Shown: positions 29,401 to 41,400 of the stretch, piece by piece
Numbering within the stretch: the first letter of the stretch is position 1
How the letters are laid out: the number at the start of each line of letters is the position of its first letter
Assembly: GCF_000003815.2 (NCBI RefSeq)
Contig: NC_049984.1
Span: 11,160,718 to 11,220,717 of the forward strand
DNA from: Branchiostoma floridae
Taxonomy: Eukaryota > Chordata > Leptocardii > Amphioxiformes > Branchiostomatidae
Length of the DNA stretch: 60,000 nucleotides
Reading direction: 5' to 3'
The notes under the pieces: generated by a model
What the model saw: the letters and a program-made list of their open reading frames with translations, nothing else
Told to the model about the DNA's origin: nothing
Databases searched by the model: none
Program-made: the position numbers and the translations under genes

Positions 29401-32400
29401 GAGATCCAAACGTGCCTACTCCGCACAATGGTCCTAGTCACCGTTCAATATTGACTTTAGGAAAGAAAGCTTCATAAGGGGGTTGCTATCACATTAATTC
29501 TCCAGTAGAAGAATACTGGACCACTCTTTGTAGAATTAATGTGATAAGGGGGTTGCTATCACATTAATTCTCTAGTAGAAGAATAGTGGACCACTCTTTG
29601 GAGAATTAATGTGATAAGAGGGTTACAAAGTTTTTAGTTATCGCTATCACATATTTTGTAATAATCACGCTTTTCATGAGAAATACTTTTTTGAGCTAAA
29701 AGAATGAGATCAATAGCTAAATCTTATTGGTGACTAAAAAAGGAATGGTTCTCTCGAGTTAGAGGTGTGTGGCTACAATCTCGCAGAGAGGATGTCATTG
29801 GAATCGTAACACAAGCAGTGTTCAATAAGTTGTAAACTCTCTCATTTAAAGCGTTCTTCTATCATACCTGCATTAATAGGTCTACCAGAAAGCGACCTTC
29901 TGTCCCGTCGAGCACGCTGGTCAACTTGGCGGCGAGGTCTTGACAGGTAGCACTTGCAGTCTGCCACGACACCAGGGGCGATGCGATAACCCGGTAACAG
30001 TGGGTGCGATACTGCAGCCAGCCTGGCTCCTGGCAGTCACTGCGTTCTGTAAGAGAAAAATGTGGTAAACTTACCAAGTGCCATGGCGGTTTTCAATGAT
30101 ATAAAAACTATTCTCACGGGACCGAAAAGGTTTTGTATGGATCGACCTTGCATTTTGCCAAGACAGTCTTTATTGTCGGCCGTTGGTTCTGTCACAACCT
30201 TCGTAGACAATCAAAATCGCACGACGACCTACGACGAATGTGACCACGCTCGCTGTAAGAGGTACTTAACTGAGCTGTACAATATACCTGTCTTACTTTC
30301 AGTGACTCCAAATTTTATCTAAAAGGACTTTGTAACGTTGATATTCGATGCGTCTGCGAGAAATCATATGATATACTTTAACCCTTTGTTATATGACTTG
30401 TCGGATGACAGCCTCTCAAGCAATGATTGAAGTGATAGGCCATGACAAATTTAGGGTGTTGACATAAAGTTCTGGTTGCTTTGCAGTTAATGCTTTGTAC
30501 GTCCATAGGGGTCCCATAGGTCTCACCAGAAGCGGAAATGTGCGTGATGCAGAAATCGTGAGCTGATTTTACTCTGCGGTATACGTGCTTCCCTATCATG
30601 TCCTCAAAATTAGCTCTTTTGTCAAAGTCACTGACTCGGTGTCTATCAATATTCCCTGAAACTAGATACATCCATATTTATGACATAATACGCTTTGTAT
30701 AAGTGATGGTTGTGTTATAATCATTACGTAATAAGTCGTATCTAGACGCGCCAGCCCGCGTAATGCTATCAGGTTGAGCTTTATTTCTCTGAAGGTTAAA
30801 GAAACCCCATGTTCTAATGTGATATCCACATCTTTAACCGATAAAGGCGAAGTTCTTGATAGACTGGAACTAACATGTCTGGTTGTATCCGAGAGGGTTA
30901 ATTCTAAGTAAATTGATTCTAGTAATCAGTGGTTTTGGTAGTCCTACTGAGTTAATAACCCAACAAAACATCAAGTGGTTGTTATCACTAGACTTCATCC
31001 AGCCAAAACATTCGTTGAGACAAATTTTTGCCAAATATCAAAATAAATCCGGAGAATAGCTGCCAGAGCTTCATGTAGAGTGGGCGGCATAACGCTACGG
31101 AAACGTGATACGAATGGGAAAGGATTTGACCAAAAATATTGGCAAACTTTTAATCGATGATGGAACATTGAGTCCCTAGACTCTAGCATTGATGAATTTT
31201 CTACATAATCAGCCGCCATATGTCAGTAGATGACGCCGCCAACGAGTACGATGCATTGGCGCTATACTGAGGGACAGGCACAGCAGCTAATCCGATACCG
31301 ATATGGCAAAGCTCCAATGATAGAGAATATTTAACACCATCGACGGCCCTCAGGTAGGGTTATACGTTATAAGATTTACGAATACATTAATAACTCCAGA
31401 ATATTTATGATATAATACGCTTTGTGTAAGTAATTGATAAGGCCAATTCCAGTGATACGTAAGATGACGAATAGTTTCTANNNNNNNNNNNNNNNNNNNN
31501 NNNNNNNNNNNNNNNNNNNNNNNNNNNNNNNNNNNNNNNNNNNNNNNNNNNNNNNNNNNNNNNNNNNNNNNNNNNNNNNNAGTACATTTTGTAACGACAC
31601 TCAAGAAAATGAGCGGAGGTATTAAAATCTTTCATGGTTGTTTTGTCATCAATAAATCATTTGCACAAAAGGAAAATTATCTGCTCTGGCTGGTCTGATA
31701 TCAAGTGACGCCACAGCGCTACTTACTGGGCCTGTAACGTTACCTCGCGTCGTCTCCTATTATAAGCGCTCTACGGCATCAAATGGTAAAATTACTGCTA
31801 CGTAGTAGGTAAAAAACTTTACAAGCGCATTTCAAAGGATACAGCTTTCACGTGAGATTAAGATCAACGTCACTGGTGGGTCGGTCGGCATTGACCCAAC
31901 CTCAGCAATTTTAGCAGTAATCACTGTATACTTAACCGGGCAATGAAGACATAAATCATGTCCTACACACAGCACTGTTTGACAGTTTCATGAAGCCCTC
32001 ACCTTATATCAGCTGTCATCCTAAGCCACTATAACTGTTTCAGGCCAATCTATCCTAATTACAAAGATCGATACATGATGTCGGAATGGGCGAGCGGCGA
32101 GAAATTTTCATCGACCGAAATTAGGGCTGTGGTCGTTCGGTTTCCCCAGGGTCAACTTAAACGACAATATCATTAAATCATTTTCATAGAAATATACTAG
32201 AATGAACATCGTGGGATTGCCTGGTCTATGAATCCTGACATTTGTATCAAGGAAAGTTAGTTTGTGGTAATGACAGAGGGAGTAACAACCTTACATATAT
32301 AGTTCAGACACCACAAAGTCTGCATGTATGACTACACATCAAGCATGCTAATGCTGACAGAATACAACATTAAAAGACGAAATGCAAGGGGAATCCAATA

Positions 32401-35400
32401 GAAGTCAGGTGATATTGTGCTTCGTGCAATAAGGACACAAAGCACAGCGAGGTATGAAGGACCTCGCCTGCCAAGTGGGTTGTACAGTCATTGCCAAACG
32501 GTAAGGTTTTCAATAAGTAGAGCGGATGAAACACAAACTAGTTCTCAGACTTCCAGACGCCCCCAGGACTCATCTGTGATTGTTCATTACACGACGGCTT
32601 GGCGGGAACTCGCATGGAGACAAGAGAAGTCAACGAGGGCTAGACGCAGGTGCTCAATTAAAGAACAAAGCTAACATCATAAAAATGTTAGTGTTATATT
32701 GAAATATGGTAATCTTGTTTTATCTTTAGTTCTGTATTTATCAGCCAACACCTCTAAGTCAGAAGAATTGGGAACACTGATAGGGCTCCTGGTTGGTACT
32801 AAAAGTACTGGTTGAACGGTTTTTACATATCCTCAAAACACATTTAATGGCAAAAACGTTGTACATTTCTAGCTTCGCACGAGGTTCAATAAATGGAGGT
32901 CTGGCTGGGTCGCACAGTTCAGTAATGGGATACTTTAGATGCTGGCAGATTCCAAATACATTACGTGTTGTATTAGTAATGTTTGCCATATAAGCCAGAG
33001 AATTTGTCAGTCTCAATGTTGTGTCTTGTGTGCGATTCATTGGCACCAGTCTATGCCCTTTTTGTGAACCTTCAGGTAAAGAGTTACTTTGGAAGGCCCC
33101 GCATTGGAGCCCAAGTTGAAAATGTCCCTATGTGACGATGAATATATCGGTACCCTACTTTGTGACATGTTCAGGTGTCAACAGTTGAAGAATGGTAGTA
33201 GAGAAAGTCAATATCACCATTGGCCTGTTCGTGATTAGTCTCCCGCAGTAGACTCAGGAAACCAGATACGACCGTTAGAATGTCTGATGAGGTATTCAAT
33301 TTTATAAAGCCAATACTTTGCACATTACAAGCTTTGTANNNNNNNNNNNNNNNNNNNNNNNNNNNNNNNNNNNNNNNNNNNNNNNNNNNNNNNNNNNNNN
33401 NNNNNNNNNNNNNNNNNNNNNNNNNNNNNNNNNNNNNNATGCTGTAACCTTCGCCGAAGCAGCAAACAGGAATCCTTATCAACAGTTCTGGTTATGTAAG
33501 GTTGTTTTAAAAGTGTGCATTTATTTATTCAGGTCGACACTTCACCTGCCCATTACAGCTGGCTCAATCATTAATTGCTGCTTACAGATTTGCACATCAG
33601 CATGTTGGAGTCAGCCAACATGAACCTGCCTTAGAGGGTTCAGGGGGTCTCCTGTCTCCAGCCTAGTCATGCGTTTTCCCTTCCCTGATGTCGTCACATG
33701 TATGCCCTTTGGCAGACAAAAGGACACAGTTGAGCCAAACTCTCAGCCAAAGCAACTTTGCAATGACAAAAACACACCTTGAATGTCGAAGTTCTTTATC
33801 CTCAATCACACATTTTGGTGGCCGTCTATTACCTTCCTCAGGATAATAATGGTTCTACCTCGCATTGCATGCAGTAAATAAGTGGCTGTGAATAAATAAA
33901 GTATTGTGTTATTCATTCACGTAACAACCAGTCAGATATTTTACGGAATGATAAAGCTAGGCTATGGTATAGTAGGATGACCCGGATATTTTTTCAACTT
34001 CTTTAAAATCATTAATCAATGTGGAATTAGACACAGTATTTGCACTTTAAGTTACAAAGTGTGCTGATGCAATGTGCATGTTAAGACTCACTGTATGTCC
34101 AACAGCTGGTAGGTTTCTTTGGAGCCAGGGATATATACTGTGAATGACCTTCATTCGGCAAATCATGCATGCCATAAACTGAACAATACCCCAATGATGG
34201 ATAACCAATGTCTTGTGCAACAACAAAGATCCGGAAAACGTCTATCTTTGAGGTGTTAAAGGGTGGTTTTATACCTTGTGTGGAACTAAATGTATAGTGA
34301 TGGTGTGCGTACTACAATTTGTATGTAGGTGTGGTCATGACCTTACTTGCCCCACGTCCACACAGAATCTCTAACCACTCACGCAATTTGCAGACGTTTT
34401 TTGCCTCCTCTGCATGTCGGTAAAGTGTTCTTTAGGTGATGTAATATCAACGCACTGTTAAGGACCGAAGCATAAAAAAAATCCAACTTAAGAAGGACAT
34501 CTTAAGGTTATCCTTGAGCTACTTTAAGAAGATTATCAAAGCCAACTCAAGGGGAATTGATTTTGGTTTTTATAGGAGCCTGTGCGCATACTAGTATTTC
34601 CTCTTTGGTTGATGCGCGGAAATGATGAGCGTTATAGAGCCTACTTGTCCTCGAGACGGCGTATGCTTGAACAGGACAACCTATGGATTTTTCATAACAT
34701 AGATGAACTTAGTTGTAATTTTCGAAGACGCTTGTATCTACATGTAATATGATGAAATACACGGTATATTAATATTCATCTGTCACACTTGGGAAATCAA
34801 GTCTAGCTTAAGAGAAAACGTTTGACGAAGGGCCTTCATTTTATTGAAGAAAGTGACATTTCTAATACAGCAATAATGTTCCTTCTGGCGAGACAAAGAC
34901 GTTAATCAGCAAATTTTCATTTTAGGAGCCGAGTAAATTTGTGAGTGCTGCCGTCCATCTCAACGTAGCGCTAATCAACGTCATTATGTACATGGAATCT
35001 GCATTAGAAGTGTCCTTATTCCACTTAAGGCGCACTCCCCAGCTGTAGGCCTTTATTAAGCACCGGGATCACAGGAAAGATCTTCATACACAAAAGTTTG
35101 CTTCCAGCCATCAAGTCATTCATTCCTTCATATATACATTTTTTTAACCCTATCTTGTTCTCCCTGCTATCATTTTTTGAGAGCCCATACTCCTCTATAT
35201 CAAAGCAAATCCTGTCAACAAAACTAAAAACATGAGGCCATTTTCGTGGAAGCGATGGTGCCCAAAATAGCTCTAATCCTCTTTCTCGAAAGTCAGCAAT
35301 TAGTATAGCAGTGAGCAACTAACTCAAGTGGCCTTGAATTTAATCGATTACACTTGAGTCGGGCCTCAGAGAAATCTAACGACTAGTCGACTGTATATGC

Positions 35401-38400
35401 CAATACTTCCAGAATCTTTATTTCGAGGGCCTAAAGACTTAAGTACTTATTCTATTGTGGTGTATGGCGGAATAAATGAGATTGCAGAAATCTGCACCAC
35501 CGTATGTTTCAATAACTTTATCACCGCTTCACTGAGCAATCCGGCAGTTGGAGCGACGTATTGGAATCACAGAGTCGACTGTTTACTTCATTGCCTCCGG
35601 CTTTCAACAATTCATCAACTGATGCAAGAAAGAGTTTTTTTATCAGTTTGTGACAACTGTACCGGTGTGTGGAAGGATTATCTGTAGTAACATTCGAGCC
35701 TTTTGTATGTATGAATGTGTGCATTCATGTACACAACGTCAAACAAATATAATTGAATACTATATCGTGTGCTGTCTTGTATCCATCTGGGTTTATAGTG
35801 GATTAAAAGTGAGAAAGGAAAAACTATTACCCGGCAACCTGAACCATACAAATGAGCATTTCACGGGATGCTTATTTGAGGAGTGATCAACGGAATGTGA
35901 AAAGTTTGGTCGAATCATATTAGGATTTTCCAAGCAACCAGAATCGACAGATTCCAAACGTTGTCTACGTATACATGTTGTTACACCGATGACAAAGTTT
36001 GTAGCTAAATATGCAGGGTAGCAATTTTGTTAGATACACTTAACTAAGAATATGCAAGCAGATATCCTTCATCATGTATACCGTTGTTACTCATCCATAA
36101 AGGACTTTTGATTGCGCACTATGTAGTGCCTGGAACATAATCCCCGGCAGAAAATTGTAGCTTTTACCTCGGAAGAAAAATGGAGATAAAAGCCTTCTCG
36201 ACGGGATGAGTCATCATTTAATGGCAGCAGTGGTTACATTATCTAACAGTCTGTTGATAACATCCCAGCGTTACTATCTTATCAACAGGACCACCCATTA
36301 TCTCGCTCGGTCCTGGCGCGTAGTTATGAAGATTACCGGCAAAAAAGTTGGTGCAAGTTTGGAATCCCAACTAGAAATGAAGTATTGGAAACGGACGTGA
36401 CTGGAATTAGCAAAAATATGTTGTTGTTATTGCACTCTATATCTTCTCTAGCTGGGCTGTTACATGTCTGTTAACCAAAAACATTTTCCTTTTCATCTAA
36501 AATTGCAGGTAATTAGGTAGATTAATATTCCGTCCGTCTCCAATTTGTCCGGTCTGCCAATCCTAGTTACCTTCGCTAAGGTTATGATTTTCTAGCGTTT
36601 ATGTACACATGTATGTACGTATGTTTTATTTGGTTGAATAACATAACTCTATGGGTGTATGAAATATCACGAGACGTCATGAAATTTCATATGTTGTTAG
36701 GTCATGTCTTAAATCATCAAATTATTTGATTTCGGGCCCCTGCCGGCTTACTTGTCACTGCAACAGAACTGGACAGTTCTGTACAAGTGCTATTTTTCTA
36801 TTGGCAGATATCTTGAAAATACGTGACGCACGTTTGGGCCCTCTAGCAGCTTTCTTTTAAACTGCGGTGGCGTTTTAGTAGTAGACTTTGAAACAAATTC
36901 TTTTTTGAAACGAAGACTGAATAATTCAAAAAGCAGTAAATGAAGTTTTATGACGTTAAAAAATCTTTTTCTGCTTGATCCTTAAATTCTATATCTCCAA
37001 TCTTATCACACATAACAGTAGCTAGCTACGCCTGTGCAATTTCGTTGTTTTCTGCCATCTTAGCCTCTCAAAATATCACCCTGAGGTTCAAAGCTTAGTG
37101 GAGTTTTATACCCTAATGCGCCCAGACCTCCGTCTGTGGAAAGCCAGCTGCAGTATCAGTATTTCCCGCGGCCATTTTTCACACAGGTAATAACTGACAT
37201 CAATCTTGTCGTTCCACCATGATAAATATAGAGCACATTCAGGACCGAACCTCCGGGTTACGTCTGTGAAAGTCTCCCTCGGATCTTAGGAGACAGCTCG
37301 ACGCGTTCGCCATTACATGCAATGTCTGATTTATTGAGCAATAGATATGTTCCAGCATGGATTTTCCAAGCATTAAATTACTTTCCCGTCTTGTTCGTGG
37401 AGGGAGATGAGGAAATTGTGTGGTAACCAGTGAAGTGAAGTGAGCGTTGAGCACGGCTGAAATATAGACATGCTGCAGGAGGTATACAGCAGAACCTGGT
37501 GTAATAAAGTTACAGGGAGACATCTGAAGATCAGGCTGTTACCTAAAGGGCAAAGCGAGCCTGAACTGCGTCAAAGAAAGGTTTATTACTCATTACCAGC
37601 GGCGAAGGGGAAGGACGTTATATTTCTGTCGGCTTTGGTCGGTCGGTTTGTGGGTCGGTTGGCTGGGAACGCCGTAACTCAACAAAGCTTTGGATAGAGT
37701 TTGATTTCTCATGTGGTCGGTAGGTTTAAATATGGCGTAAAGAAGATGAGATCTGCATTCAGTTCACTTAGGAAGTGTCCACAATTTTGAAAAGACGTAT
37801 ACAGTTGGCGAGTAGCCCAGTGCTACATTAGTCGTGCACTGAGCATCAGCTGCTTGTGGATAAAATAGTAGGCAATTAAAGTGCTATGTAATGCACAGCA
37901 TGTTCTCTAGACTTTGGATTTGTACTTGCATCATATCACATCACCATGAATTATTCTGTTTAGTAGATCCATCCAAGTTATAAGGTCTAAAGCACAAAAT
38001 AATGGTGTTCCACTATTGGAATGCAAGCCTGTTTTTCCATGTATGTATAATCCTTACTTCTAAACCAATCAACATGTTTTACATATGGTACCTGCTTGCT
38101 GTAACATTGCATATCGACTGCAGGGTGCCTTCCTTGTCTCAGCGTTTTTAGTGTTAATGCGTCGTCCCACGATAATATACGCTCAAGTGGGAACTTTGAG
38201 TCGTTAATTATCACCCGACATACAGAACACTTATTACCATCTCAACAGGGAGTAAGATACAACACTCACCTCTCTCCGTGGAGAATCTTGCAGCAAACCC
38301 GGAAGATGTCACGGCGTAGTCGCTCACAAATTTAACCGTCACCACGTGCTGATTGGTGATGTACCGCAACAGCTTCACCCGTCTGGTCCAGTCACCGCAG

Positions 38401-41400
38401 TGCCTCACGGGAGGTATCCCAGGAGACTTCACTTCAACGTAGTCAGCTACACAGCCGTCACTCTCCTCTAGCTTAAACGATAGGAAGTCAATCGCTATCC
38501 TGTGGCCCTCGGGCGCATTTATAGTGATGAAACACACAACGTCCAGGGGATAGTTACGTGGGAAGTTTTGGCTGGAGAAAGTTCCCGACGTCCCTGACAG
38601 TGTCCTGTTGCATGACGGGGCGGCAGGAACCACTCCTAGATAACCTGGAGAAGAGAGCCGTCAATAAAACAAGTGTTGCGAAGTAGCAAGTAACTGATGT
38701 GCCCGTAACTTCAATCTTAAGGCATAAGTGCTGATAAAGTCACCCAGAAATCACGGGATGTCATTAAGGGCGGACTAGCGGTTGGACGTTAGGTACTGAC
38801 TCAAGTGTAACGACATTGCAATCTTAGATACATACCTGCAGAGATTTCCTTACGACATACATATCTATTGCGGTTCTGGCAGTGCTCGTCGTTCCAGTAC
38901 AGTTTATTGCTGCTCTGAAGACCTCCTGATGGGACAGGGAAGGACTGCCTGATAGCGATGCAGTCCTCGTTACCCAAGCCGTCATCGCTGGGCTGAGAGG
39001 CGTAGTTGTTGTGCTTAGGCCATCCAGAAAACCAGTCTTTGGGGAGGAAACTAGAATAAGTAACCTTTGCTTTGTCTCATATATTTCAGTCTTACAAGGT
39101 ACTTTGCTAAAACGGTATGTTATTGCATGGCACGGTACAAACTTACATCACTAAAGCTAAAAGACTAATGCACAGCATCTGTCGTGCATCAACATTACAG
39201 ATTCTGCCGCCTTCTTATTGTTGATTTATTTCAAACATTGGAAACTGGAAGATGCTTACTGAAATGTCTGAACTTCGATCCGTCTACCCACATGTAGTTG
39301 GCTTCAGTACGCCTGTCGTGGCCTCCGATCCAGAATGCATGTGCACTGTTGTAACTTTCGCTGTGGTAAAGAGATTAACAAAGGTATTCACGTTACTGAG
39401 AGCATAAACACTAGAAGTATCACGATAGCTTGACAAGGATTACCATGCTTTTTTTTCAAACTTTTTATTGATTTAGTTTTCAAACATATTCCACAAAAAT
39501 AGAATAATTGACACACATGTTCAGCCACAAAATGGACAGTAAAATCAGGAAACAATAATCTATGACCAAGAAAACTAATGAGAACCCCTTTTGATGACCA
39601 TCATAAGATAACAGAGAGAACCTACAGATGATTGGTTACCTTGTTCATGTCATGCTGTTCATTTGCTATGCAGGAGACATTCTCACCTTTGGAGTATAGT
39701 TTCTGACACGAAACTTTCCTCCAAGTCACTGGCTATGCTTGTCAAAGTCCCCCCTCTGGTTTTGCAATCCCAGCGTGCCTCGTCCCATGTGCTCAGTTGC
39801 AGCCCGACCAGGTAGCAGTGGCCGCCATGTTGGCTCCACCCGTTTTCACACTTACTCTGGGAGTTGGAGACTGTAGATTGCAACATGCATGATCAATAAC
39901 TTTTCCTTCTGTTGCATTTATTTCAAAATCTCGAAATTATTTTCTTTTTAGTGTACTTTCCGTTCCAGCATGAATTTCGCAACCACTGCATGCACCTGCT
40001 CTTGAATCGCTACCGAGTTTTGACCTACCGACCCACCTACAGCTGCGGTACCTGTCAAGAGGCGTTCGTCCTAATAGCATTACAGGCTAATCAGGCTCGC
40101 AATTTGCGCACCACAGAAGAGGGGCAAGCTTCAAAGTCATTCTGCTGTTGTGGTAAATTAGAGAAATTGCACTAGAGTCAAACGCACATGTCTCTTCGAA
40201 GGCAGTGGCATCAATCAAGTGGCATTGAAGATGATAGTCATTTGCTGAAATGAGGGTGTGCGCTCTGGTACACACCCAGTCGCGGCATCTGGACCTTAGA
40301 TGGCAAGAAACCTCAATGATGTCAAAACTACCGAGGCCAACTCAGCATGCTATGTCCATTAATGTTTATGGTCACATCGGGAGTGTTTCATGCCGCCTTC
40401 AAAGACATTAGTAGTTTTAAAGTGCGATTTTATTTATCGTGCTTTTCATGTATATAGATCCTAGTGAAACAATTATACTCGCTGTCGTGATAGGAATATA
40501 TTCTATGGTGTGCAGAGAAAGTCATTTCTAATGGCTCGTAGCATCCGCCGGCTTCTTCACTCCATACGTCTATGCATATGATTCATTTGATCTTTCATAA
40601 GGATTTATAAAGGTTAGGAATAGAAGCTGTAAAGTATCAATGATTCCTACAGTTTTGAAACTTCCCCCAAATATTGTAAGATTTATGATGCGTTAATACA
40701 CATCCCAAGTGTGATCTCTCTTAATGGTATGGTTGTATATGGCGTGTAATAAAAAAGCTTTATAATAAAGTTTATTTATTTTCCCCTCAGAGAATCATAA
40801 GAGTACGGTGCGACAGCACAGGGTACTAGTAGCATACGTGTGTTAGTTAGATTGCTTTCCCCGTACATGTATATATATCACCACTAGTTGATATGTCACA
40901 TCAAGTTCTTATCACAAAAAACGGAACATATGCCATAAATCACATCGAATCCCGGCAATTAAATTAGAATTTCCTCATGACTTGGAGCAGGGAAATTTCA
41001 ATTATTTGGGTGCCCTTTACCATTTTCACTTCTGTCGAACTTGTCAAGGATCACGGTGAACTTGGTACCATATGACGTTTGTCATCGCAAGCAGTAGGGA
41101 AAATTGCAATGATATAGACATTAGTTGTCATTCCATGTTACTCCAGGAGCCAAAGTTGTGTCTCCGGGTACTCGACCAATCCTAGGTAAAAAACGTTAAC
41201 CTCCCAATCCTAGTCTGGTAATGGACATTCAATTTTTAATCTGACATCTGAGTGACATCAAACCAGACTTCCTGTATTTCCCTCTCTGTTGACAGATCAA
41301 TGATAAGAATGTAACGTTATATCAAAAACAATATGTTGTACTATTTCTTCATTTTATTGATATGGTTGTGATAAAACAATCTATATCTATATGAGTACAA

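Larger units (their letters stand above)
30047..38269 (-). other. Large intron (8.2 kb) of the CTLD/CUB receptor
   Basis: The flanking exons join directly in phase 1 (CUB1 to CTLD2), so no exon is required here. Two 100-N gaps (31481-31580, 33339-33438) could still hide alternative exons. I see no other coding exon. Confidence 0.6.

Noticed and set aside
29474-29620. CRISPR-like array from the regular 70-bp repeats
   Set aside because: The units abut without unique spacers and there are only two; the genome is eukaryotic.
31350-33623. Open frames running across the N gaps in the large receptor intron
   Set aside because: They are mostly N-derived X residues and have no recognised sequence on either side.
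39037-39050. CTAG acceptor at 39051 for the third CTLD1 exon
   Set aside because: It puts the exon out of phase. CCCCAAAG at 39037 restores phase and the conserved NW residues.
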